Shown here: positions 6,518 through 12,402 of the stretch, piece after piece
Numbering within the stretch: position 1 is the first letter of the stretch
How the letters are laid out: the number at the start of each line of letters is the position of its first letter
Assembly (NCBI GenBank): GCA_041557595.1
Contig: JBFFGE010000085.1
Coordinates: 1-18,520, forward strand
Source of the DNA: JAOTYV01 sp041557595
GTDB lineage: Bacteria > Pseudomonadota > Alphaproteobacteria > UBA8366
DNA: 18,520 nt
Direction of reading: 5' to 3'
Notes under the pieces: generated by a model
Told to the model about the DNA's origin: nothing
The model's input: only the letters and a program-made list of their open reading frames with translations
Databases searched by the model: none
Translations under genes and position numbers: made by a program

Positions 6518-7267
6518 CTAGCGGATGATCGACGCCGCCGCGGTGAGCGCGGTATCGGCCATCATCGCGGATTCGAACGACTCGACGGCGTCGGTAAAAC
6601 AGACGGCCACCGTCGTGCCATCCTGCCGCACGACGTCGCAGGTATGTTTGGTGAAATCGCTGAGCATCAGCGTGAAGCGACGCGGTATCCGACTGGACCG
6701 GCTGACGCGCAACCGCGCGCCCATCTGGGACACATCCATGACAGTACAATCCAGCGGATCGAGCCCGTTATCGGGAATGATCCGGCCGTTTTTCAACACC
6801 TTGCGCCGCGGGCTCCGGCGCCGTTCGGTGGCTTGCACAGCGGGCTGAACTTGCGTCGGCCGCGACACGAAAATCTCCTCGCCCGCCATGATCACGCGCA
6901 AAAGCTGGACCAGACATTCAACGTCGATTGGCCATTGCAAAAACCCATTCGCGCCGGCGCTGCGGCAGGCTTCCATGTGTCCGGACACCGATGGCACGCC
7001 GAGCACGACCACATGCGCGTCGGGAAAGAAGCGCCGAAGCATGGTAATATCCGCCTCGGGTTGCGCATCCGCTTCCAACGCCATGACGAGAATCACGCTG
7101 GGCTCGAGAATGACGCTGTCGGCACCCATAGCCGCGGTCCACTGGTCGAAACTGCCAGCAAGCGCGAAATATTCCTCGGTCAACCCGGCGGCGATATCTC
7201 GCCGGATCGACTTTTCAGCACCAACTAAACAAATCGGAGTTTTTTGCGTTACCATTTCCGTTCTCAC
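6518..7267 (-). CDS. Degenerate receiver domain fused to PilZ domain
   Basis: This 249-residue cytosolic protein has an N-terminal response-regulator-like fold (residues 11-135). It lacks the phospho-acceptor: the beta-3 end reads SVILVMALEAD, with no Asp in the usual place. It also has QWP where the conserved Lys-Pro should be. A C-terminal PilZ domain follows (residues 149-245), with the c-di-GMP-binding RRRSPRR motif (149-155) and D178-x-S-x-x-G183. It probably senses c-di-GMP rather than phosphorylation. The GTG start at 7267 was chosen because GAGG stands eight bases upstream; the in-frame ATG at 7255 is the alternative. A CRP-type palindrome lies about 75-90 bases upstream. No histidine kinase or flagellar gene is nearby, so the output is unknown. 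Confidence 0.85.
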   Translation of the reverse strand: MRTEMVTQKTPICLVGAEKSIRRDIAAGLTEEYFALAGSFDQWTAAMGADSVILEPSVILVMALEADAQPEADITMLRRFFPDAHVVVLGVPSVSGHMEACRSAGANGFLQWPIDVECLVQLLRVIMAGEEIFVSRPTQVQPAVQATERRRSPRRKVLKNGRIIPDNGLDPLDCTVMDVSQMGARLRVSRSSRIPRRFTLMLSDFTKHTCDVVRQDGTTVAVCFTDAVESFESAMMADTALTAAASIIR

Positions 7268-7341
7268 GATGGTTACCTCAGCCTCCGCTCAATCTAATTA
7301 TTATGATTTCCGAGTAGAATTTAGATGGTTTCTTATTTTGG

Positions 7342-7357
7342 TGTGATTGAAATCACT
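7342..7357. promoter_or_regulatory. CRP/FNR-family-like operator
   Basis: TGTGA-TTGAAA-TCACT matches the CRP consensus TGTGA-N6-TCACA at nine of ten half-site positions. The core GTGATT-GA-AATCAC is a perfect palindrome. It is about 75-90 bases upstream of the PilZ gene start, a range suitable for activation. Which CRP/FNR-family regulator would bind is unknown. Confidence 0.55.
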
Positions 7358-7555
7358 ATTAGAAAGAATTAATACCAAAATACCCGCAGAATTCTATTCC
7401 CACAAAAGGATTAGTACATTTATTCTCTATAATTTTATATTTACCTATTTGAAAAACAACGACAATATAATCGGTCAATTATTGCTAAATTTGTCGGCAC
7501 GTTGAGATTACATTCCCCAAAATGTATACGCTTGACCCTGAGCGTGACCTGATCA

Positions 7556-7571
7556 CGGTATGGTAATACCG
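7556..7571. terminator. Short perfect inverted repeat 3' of ferredoxin gene
   Basis: CGGTAT (7556-7561) and ATACCG (7566-7571) are perfect arms around GGTA, 24 bases beyond the ferredoxin stop in its reading direction. It may end that transcript, but no T-run follows and the stem is short. Confidence 0.35.
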
Positions 7572-7594
7572 CAAATCGCATCGAGCACCGGCCA

Positions 7595-9664
7595 TCAGGT
7601 CTCTCCGCCGTCCTCGTTCTGGTCGCGAAACCGCTTGCGGGCGGCCTCGATTTCTTCGCGCTCGCGGAGGTAGTCATCGGTGGTTCGCACCGGCGTCCGG
7701 TCCGCGGCGGCGAAGGGGTTGTCCGTGCGCTCGAACTGGTCGGCGACGCGGCAATCCTCGCACATGCGGATCCGGTCGATTGCCGCGCCCTCCTTGAACA
7801 TCGAATGCCGGTCGCCGAGTTGCGACACAATCCGCTCGACCGAGGATTTCGTCCCGAACGGTTTGCCGCAGCGCACGCAATGGAACGGCTCCTCTTCCTT
7901 CACCACCAGCGCCCGCTTCGCGTCCTCGGCAAAATTCAGCCGCGGCTTCAGGCGGATCACCTTCTCCGGACAGGTGACGCGGCAAAGCCCGCATTGAACG
8001 CAGGCATCCTCCTGAAAGCGAAGCTGCGGCAGGTCCGGGTTGTCCTGCAACGCGCCGGTCGGACACGCGCCGACGCAGGCCAGACACAGGGTGCATCCTG
8101 CGACATCCACCTCGACCGAGCCGAACGGCGCCTGCGGCGGCAGGGCAATCTCGTCGACCGGATTCGGTGCCGATTTATGCAGATGCTGCAACGCCAGCCG
8201 GATCAGGCCGCGCTTCCCGCCCATGGGAATATAGCCGCCCGGCGTTGCCGGGACACGGGCAGGCAAGTCGTATAGCTGCGCTTCCAGCGCTTCCGGATCC
8301 GCCTCGCTCAAAACCGTCACGCTGCCGCTGTCAAAACCGAGACCGCTCATCACCGCCTCGATGAGCCCGACTTGCCCGGCCAGGCCGTCCAGTTCGTCGC
8401 GCCGCTGCGGCGGCGCCAGCAGCACGACCTGCGCCGCCCCGTAGGCCATCGCGGAGGCCAGGAAGTCGAAGCCGACTTGCGTTGTCTCGTTGACCGCGAA
8501 AGGAATGACCCGCGCCGGCAGGCCACGGCCGGTGCGCGCCGCAAGGGCAATCAAATCGTCGCCATGGCGGGTGTCGTGCACCAGCAGCACCGCCGCCTCG
8601 CCGCCCGTCTTGTGATAGGTGGTCATCACCGTCCGCAGCCGCCCGAGCAATGCCTCGGCGGACGGCATCGCATAGCCGGCGGCGCCGGTCGGACACACGC
8701 TATTGCAGGCGCCGCACCCGCCGCAGATAAACGGGTCGATCGCCACCGTATCGCCATCCGGTGCGATCGCGGACGCCGGACAGACATCGAGACAGCGGGT
8801 GCAGCCGGTCAACCGGCTGCGCGAATGGGCGCACAGATCGGCGTTGAAGTCGACATAGCGGGGCTTCTCGAATTCCCCGACCAGATCGGTCATGTCGAAC
8901 AGCGCCCGCTGGACCGCCGCCGGATTGCCGGGATCGGGCCGCAGATAGCCATCCCGCTTCTCCGGCGCGGGAAACAGCGGGGCGCCGCCGCTAAGGTCGA
9001 GGATCACATCGCATTTCGAGGTGGCGCCGTTCTTGGCGGCGTCGAAGGACAGCGCGGACCGCGACGAGACGACCAGCGGCGCATAGTCGTCGACGACGAT
9101 CTCGAAGGCGCCGAGATGGCCCGACGCCGCGGCGACCGTCCCCCGGAATATCGGGATATCCATAACGCGCGGCGGGACAATATCGCCCGGCCCGGACAGC
9201 AACACGGTCACGTCCAGCCGGTCCGCAAGCTGGCGCGCCGCCTCGATGGCGGTTTCATCCTTGCCATAGATCAGGCAGACGCCGTCCGAGCGCATCGTGA
9301 CCGACGGGATCGGCGGCAGATCTAGCGCCGCCTCCGCCAGCAGCGCTGCGATCTTGGGTGTCGCAGCGGCCGCTTCCTCGGACCATCCGGCGCGTTCCCG
9401 GATGTTGGTGAAGGCGACCGGCGGCGCGTCCGGACTTTCTTCCAGGATTTCTTCGAAGAACGGCGCTTCCTGGGTGCAGGCCACCACGAAGGGCGTATCG
9501 CCCGCGGCGTATTCGCGAAAGGTATCTATCTGGGCCCGGCAGAGTTGCGTCTGGATTTGCAACGGCTGGTCCATGTCCAGCGACTTCGCCAAACCGGCGG
9601 CGTCCAGCTTCATCGTGTGCTCGCAATCGCACACCAGCACTTTCTTCGTGTTACGTATCGCCAT
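7595..9664 (-). CDS. Large multi-cluster 4Fe-4S ferredoxin of FDH locus
   Basis: This 689-residue cytosolic iron-sulfur protein has no signal peptide or membrane helix. The four 4Fe-4S motifs come in two pairs: C278/C288/C291/C295 with C314/C317/C320/C324, and C524/C527/C530/C534 with C555/C558/C561/C565. A further CxxC pair (C596/C599 and C635/C638) could bind zinc. The N-terminal 130 residues carry scattered cysteines (CDCEH, QTQLC, VACTQ). Residues 128-150 (VCLIYGKDETAIEAARQLA) resemble a nucleotide-binding fold. The linker at about residues 355-445 recalls the FlpD/MvhD fold without its cysteines. Proteins like this recur beside alphaproteobacterial FDH genes. Electron transfer or Fe-S/sulfur delivery during FDH assembly is inferred; no catalytic role is established. 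The start lacks a clear Shine-Dalgarno. Confidence 0.87.
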   Translation of the reverse strand: MAIRNTKKVLVCDCEHTMKLDAAGLAKSLDMDQPLQIQTQLCRAQIDTFREYAAGDTPFVVACTQEAPFFEEILEESPDAPPVAFTNIRERAGWSEEAAAATPKIAALLAEAALDLPPIPSVTMRSDGVCLIYGKDETAIEAARQLADRLDVTVLLSGPGDIVPPRVMDIPIFRGTVAAASGHLGAFEIVVDDYAPLVVSSRSALSFDAAKNGATSKCDVILDLSGGAPLFPAPEKRDGYLRPDPGNPAAVQRALFDMTDLVGEFEKPRYVDFNADLCAHSRSRLTGCTRCLDVCPASAIAPDGDTVAIDPFICGGCGACNSVCPTGAAGYAMPSAEALLGRLRTVMTTYHKTGGEAAVLLVHDTRHGDDLIALAARTGRGLPARVIPFAVNETTQVGFDFLASAMAYGAAQVVLLAPPQRRDELDGLAGQVGLIEAVMSGLGFDSGSVTVLSEADPEALEAQLYDLPARVPATPGGYIPMGGKRGLIRLALQHLHKSAPNPVDEIALPPQAPFGSVEVDVAGCTLCLACVGACPTGALQDNPDLPQLRFQEDACVQCGLCRVTCPEKVIRLKPRLNFAEDAKRALVVKEEEPFHCVRCGKPFGTKSSVERIVSQLGDRHSMFKEGAAIDRIRMCEDCRVADQFERTDNPFAAADRTPVRTTDDYLREREEIEAARKRFRDQNEDGGET

Positions 9665-9961
9665 GTCGATGCCGCGGCGCGGGTGTCATTCCAAGTCTGG
9701 CATCAAGGGAATGCCGCGCCGCCTCTGCTCTCTCCAAATTTGATGCGGACCGCTGCCGGCCGCCGTGCCGCCCGGCACCGCGCCGACGCCGCCAAGCATC
9801 GTCCAATCGCGTGCAAAACGAAACCGCTATTTCATGCGCCCATCCGCGGCTTCGGGCAGGCGCGGCGCGACACCGCTGGACATCCATCGCCGCTGGCGTA
9901 TCTTCTTCTTATCGATCAGACGCCGATAAAACGGCGCAATCATGAGGGAGGCGATCCGAGC
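9665..9961. promoter_or_regulatory. Divergent promoter region, ferredoxin / DUF3305
   Basis: This 297-bp gap lies between the divergent ferredoxin and DUF3305 genes and must hold both promoters. A perfect inverted repeat, GTGCCG-CC-CGGCAC (9765-9778), sits near its middle and could be an operator. The part nearest DUF3305 (9898-9916, TATCTTCTTCTTATCGATC) is AT-richer. No confident -35/-10 pair was found and no small gene was recognised. Confidence 0.4.
9946..9951 (+). promoter_or_regulatory. Ribosome binding site deciding DUF3305 start
   Basis: GGGAGG stands ten bases before GTG at 9962. The only rival start, ATG at 10010, has just GGAG three bases ahead, which is too close for good initiation. 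Confidence 0.5.
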
Positions 9962-10543
9962 GTGGCTGGCGAGGCGGAACGCACAGACAACGACGGGCAT
10001 ACGGAGCGCATGACCTCCATGCGAATGGGTGTCGTCGTCGAATGGCGCGCGGTCGATCACCCCTGGCAGGACCATGAATGGGTGCCGGTCGCGGTGCTTC
10101 CCGGCGCGGCGGAGACCGACGAATGGCGCGAACTCGCCCGGGGCGATGGCTGGATCCGGTATTTTGCCGGGACACTGCCGCTTGAGCTGCATCGCCGGGA
10201 AACCGAAGCCTATATGGTCAATCTCGCGAAAATACGGCCGGAAATCTACGTGCTGCTGGCGGAATCGGACGACCCGGACGCCGAACACGAGGTCGAACCC
10301 TTCCTGGTCACCGCCTCCCCCTACGATGCACAAGATTATCAGGATACCGGTGAACATTTGATCGAAGGGGTTCCCATCCCCGAAGACGTCACAGCCTGGA
10401 TCGAGGATTTTGTCGAACGGCACCATGTCGAAGAACCCTTCTACAAGCGAAAGCGCAAACGCTACGACCCAAACAAGGCGGATTTCGGCCGGCGGCCCGG
10501 AGCGGCCTCGAAAGGAAAAACGCGAGGCGACGGCCTTGACTGA
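9962..10543 (+). CDS. DUF3305 protein of formate dehydrogenase locus
   Basis: This 193-residue cytosolic protein matches the DUF3305 pattern: GVVVEWRAVDHPWQDHEWVPVAVLPGA near the start, then LPLELHRRETEAYMVNL, FLVTASPYDAQDYQDTGEHLIE, and the basic FYKRKRKRYDPNKADFGRRPG tail. DUF3305 genes are known to travel with DUF3306 and FDH genes in proteobacteria, but no activity is established. The GTG start at 9962 is favoured by its Shine-Dalgarno. ATG at 10010 would shorten the protein by 16 residues without touching the conserved part. Its stop overlaps the TTG start of the DUF3306 gene by eight bases, so the two are translationally coupled. The pair is divergent from the ferredoxin. Confidence 0.85.
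   Translation: MAGEAERTDNDGHTERMTSMRMGVVVEWRAVDHPWQDHEWVPVAVLPGAAETDEWRELARGDGWIRYFAGTLPLELHRRETEAYMVNLAKIRPEIYVLLAESDDPDAEHEVEPFLVTASPYDAQDYQDTGEHLIEGVPIPEDVTAWIEDFVERHHVEEPFYKRKRKRYDPNKADFGRRPGAASKGKTRGDGLD
10524..10527 (+). promoter_or_regulatory. Ribosome binding site for TTG start of DUF3306
   Basis: GAGG lies eight bases before TTG at 10536, supporting that codon as the start. In-frame ATGs further upstream (10410, 10425) lie deep inside the DUF3305 gene and have no comparable site. Confidence 0.5.
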
Positions 10544-11210
10544 AGACTCCGGATTCGTCCGCCGTTGGAGCCAGCGCAAGGCCGAGGCGCAACAAGGCGC
10601 ACGGCGTCGACGCCATGGCGGCGCCCAGCCGGCTTTGCCCGCCACGCCGGCTGACGCAACGACCGAAAACGCTGACACCCTGGCCGGCCTCGGCGATCCG
10701 TCGGTCCGCGAGGACCTCGCTCTGACGCCGCAAGAAGCGCCGAAAGAAGAAGCGCCACCGGTCGATCTCGACGCCTTGCCCGATATCGAAACGCTGGACG
10801 CGGCATCCGATTACACCCCCTTCATGCAGGAGGGCATCCCCGACGAACTCCGCACCAAGGCCCTCAATCGACTCTGGCAATTGGACCCCCTGTTCAATGA
10901 GGTCGACGGCCTGGTCGAATATGGCGAAGACTTCAGCGTCTCCCACAAGATCGCCAAGTCGCTCTACCGGGTCGGCAAGGGCATGCTGACGGACGAAGAA
11001 CACGCCGCTTTGGATGCGGACAGTCCCTATGTCGCGCCGGAAGCCGACGCCTCCGTTTCCGCCCCGGAAGACGACGCCGCTTCCAGCCCGGAAGAGGTAT
11101 CCGGGGAAACGGCTCCATCAGCCGATCCGCCGGCCGAATCCGGGCCGGATGAAACCCCGTCCGAAGAGAGCGACGGAAAAGGGAAAAATTCACAAACCCG
11201 GCCAAGTTAG
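10536..11210 (+). CDS. DUF3306 protein of formate dehydrogenase locus
   Basis: This 224-residue protein has three parts. The N terminus is a family signature, DSGFVRRWSQRKAEAQ. The conserved centre (about residues 85-165) includes LDAASDYTPFMQEGIPDELRTKALNRLWQLDP and FNEVDGLVEYGEDF. A low-complexity acidic tail rich in Pro, Glu, Ser and Asp fills the last 55 residues. This is the DUF3306 pattern, which co-occurs with DUF3305 and FDH; the function is unknown. The TTG start at 10536 overlaps the DUF3305 stop by eight bases and has its own GAGG. The disordered tail suggests a protein-interaction role, which is inference. Confidence 0.83.
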   Translation: MTEDSGFVRRWSQRKAEAQQGARRRRHGGAQPALPATPADATTENADTLAGLGDPSVREDLALTPQEAPKEEAPPVDLDALPDIETLDAASDYTPFMQEGIPDELRTKALNRLWQLDPLFNEVDGLVEYGEDFSVSHKIAKSLYRVGKGMLTDEEHAALDADSPYVAPEADASVSAPEDDAASSPEEVSGETAPSADPPAESGPDETPSEESDGKGKNSQTRPS

Positions 11211-11388
11211 CCGGAGACCGGCGAAAATTGGTCCTTACCAATCGGTGCGATTTTTGTGAAACCCAAAATTCGTATCTTGCCGCCCGCAATTTTTTGCCTC
11301 ATATTTCATGGTTAACAACTCAGGCCTAATGGCCTTGATGACTCCCCAGAGCGGTTGGCGTTGCCGGTCCTTCTGGAGATATAAAAAA
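11211..11388 (+). promoter_or_regulatory. Likely promoter region of the FDH operon
   Basis: This 178-bp gap has an AT-rich core (11246-11320) preceding the TorD-like gene. It contains the terminator-like repeat listed above and a perfect AGGCC-TAAT-GGCCT palindrome at 11322-11335, a possible operator. I see no convincing sigma-54 GG/GC element, ModE site or CRP site. The promoter is inferred from position and composition. Confidence 0.4.
11227..11255 (+). terminator. Inverted repeat and T-run after DUF3306
   Basis: ATTGGT (11227-11232) and ACCAAT (11237-11242) are perfect arms around CCTT. They are followed eight bases later by TTTTT (11251-11255), 17 bases beyond the DUF3306 stop. This could be a weak rho-independent terminator or an operator for the FDH operon downstream. 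The stem is short and the spacing to the T-run is longer than usual. Confidence 0.4.
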
Positions 11389-12072
11389 ATGACCCGCTCA
11401 GCGGGTCGGCAGTCGGAGGAAAGGATCCGGGCTATACCGGGTCGCATTGGGATGGTGCAGAACACGCCCGAAACCGTTTCGATCCCTGACGAGGATCAAT
11501 TCCGCGCGCAGTACTATGCGCTGTTGGGCCGGTTGCTGGCTGCGCCGCCCGACGCGGCGGTGCTGGCCGCGCTCACCAAGCTCCTTGGCGACGAGTCCGA
11601 ACTGGGTCAGGCGGTAACGGCGTTGGGCGCCGCGGCGCGCGCCACGACGCCGGCGGATATCGACGACGAATATCATAATCTTTTTATCGGTATGGCGCGG
11701 GGCGAACTGGTGCCCTACGGGTCGTACTACCTCACAGGATTTCTGCACGAGAAACCGCTCGCCCGGCTGCGGCAGGATATGGCGCGGCTCGGAATCGAGC
11801 GGGCGTCCGATGTGCGCGAGCCGGAGGATCATATCGCCGCCCTTTGCGAAATGATGGCGGGCCTGATTCGGGGCGCGTTCGGGGGCGACAGCGGCGAAGC
11901 GCCGGATCTGGCGATGCAGGCGTCGTTCTTCGAACAACATATCGCCGCCTGGGCAGGACAATTTTTCGCGGATCTCGAATCCGCGGAAGCATCCTCGTTT
12001 TATCGACCCGTCGGCGCGCTGGGCCGGGTCTTCATGACGATCGAATCGACCGCCTTCCGGATGGCGGCATGA
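11389..12072 (+). CDS. TorD/DmsD-family molybdoenzyme chaperone
   Basis: This 227-residue cytosolic chaperone is predicted to bind the unfolded FdhA precursor or its Tat signal until cofactor is inserted. The family region begins at about residue 34 (DEDQFRAQYYALLGRLLAAPP). It includes the conserved DDEYHNLFIGMARGELVPYGSYYLTGFLHEKPLA block and a helical C-terminal half (HIAALCEMMAGLIRGAF, FFEQHIAAWAGQFFADLE). The start is uncertain. ATG 11389 has GGAG ten bases upstream but adds an Arg-rich, atypical 21-residue leader. ATG 11452 begins nearer the conserved part but lacks a Shine-Dalgarno. If the later start is used, the intervening RNA, with two hairpins, becomes a 5' leader. It is the first gene of the FDH operon. 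Confidence 0.87.
   Translation: MTRSAGRQSEERIRAIPGRIGMVQNTPETVSIPDEDQFRAQYYALLGRLLAAPPDAAVLAALTKLLGDESELGQAVTALGAAARATTPADIDDEYHNLFIGMARGELVPYGSYYLTGFLHEKPLARLRQDMARLGIERASDVREPEDHIAALCEMMAGLIRGAFGGDSGEAPDLAMQASFFEQHIAAWAGQFFADLESAEASSFYRPVGALGRVFMTIESTAFRMAA
11391..11443 (+). promoter_or_regulatory. Tandem, mutually exclusive hairpins at TorD-like gene start
   Basis: Hairpin A pairs GACCCGC (11391-11397) with GCGGGTC (11401-11407), seven perfect pairs. Hairpin B pairs GATCCGG (11424-11430) with CCGGGTC (11437-11443), seven pairs including one G-U. GACCCG of A can instead pair perfectly with CGGGTC of B, and a GGAGGAAAGG purine block (11415-11424) sits between them. The arrangement could let an RNA switch between folds. 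Regulation is inferred; no known riboswitch class was matched. Confidence 0.35.
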
Positions 12073-12148
12073 TTATCGGAGCGCGGCGCTCCGAATTCGC
12101 AAGTGCGATGGACACGCCGCAACGTGCAATGGACCGAAAGGTGTGACG

Positions 12149-12343
12149 ATGAGCAAACATGACGAGGCCAAACAGTCTCGACGCCGGGAATTCCTCAAAC
12201 TAAGCGGTTTGGGAACGCTCGCCGGCGCGGCGGCATTGGCGGGTGGCGCTCCGAGCGAAGCGGAAGCGGCAACCCCCGATACGGGCTCCGACTATCGGGA
12301 AACCGAACACGTCAAGAAGGTCTACGAACTCGCCCGGTTCTAG
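12149..12343 (+). CDS. Small Tat-signal protein of formate dehydrogenase region
   Basis: This 64-residue protein has a twin-arginine signal (SRRREFLKLSGLGTLAGAAALAGG, arginines at 11-13) ending near EAEAA. It leaves a mature peptide of only about 25 residues (TPDTGSDYRETEHVKKVYELARF). This matches the small FDH-region Tat-target family (TIGR02811-type) found before fdhA. It may help target or assemble the exported FDH; its function is not established. The ATG at 12149 was chosen with AGG seven bases upstream; a GTG two codons earlier is possible. It lies between the TorD-like gene and fdhA with short gaps (76 and 59 bases) in one operon. Confidence 0.88.
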   Translation: MSKHDEAKQSRRREFLKLSGLGTLAGAAALAGGAPSEAEAATPDTGSDYRETEHVKKVYELARF

Positions 12344-12402
12344 GATCGGGGTGCGTTGTTGCGGGACTAGAACTGGACCAAGCGTAGGGAAAGGGAATTC
12401 CA

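Larger units (their letters stand above)
7268..7594. other. AT-rich intergenic region, no gene seen
   Basis: This 327-bp stretch between the PilZ start and the ferredoxin stop is strikingly AT-rich from about 7290 to 7500 in an otherwise GC-rich window. It contains no plausible coding frame on either strand. It holds the CRP-type palindrome and a further inverted repeat, both listed separately. Both flanking genes read leftward, so it serves as the promoter region of the PilZ gene and the 3' region of the ferredoxin gene. Confidence 0.7.

Noticed and set aside
5955..6749. 264-codon open frame on the minus strand upstream of moaA
   Set aside because: It spans the moaA promoter gap and is antisense to the 6093 gene; Arg-rich with no motif and no good start signal.
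8372..9325. 317-codon open frame on the plus strand
   Set aside because: It is antisense to the large ferredoxin gene and extremely Arg/Gln/Ala-rich; no family features.
11211..11388. ModE or sigma-54 site upstream of the FDH operon
   Set aside because: No TATAT/ATATA half-site pair and no GG-N10-GC element with the right flanks was found.
11389..11451. Classic Moco riboswitch
   Set aside because: A GGAAAGG-like block and hairpins are present, but the long P1 stem and overall layout could not be matched by eye; kept only as an unassigned switch candidate.
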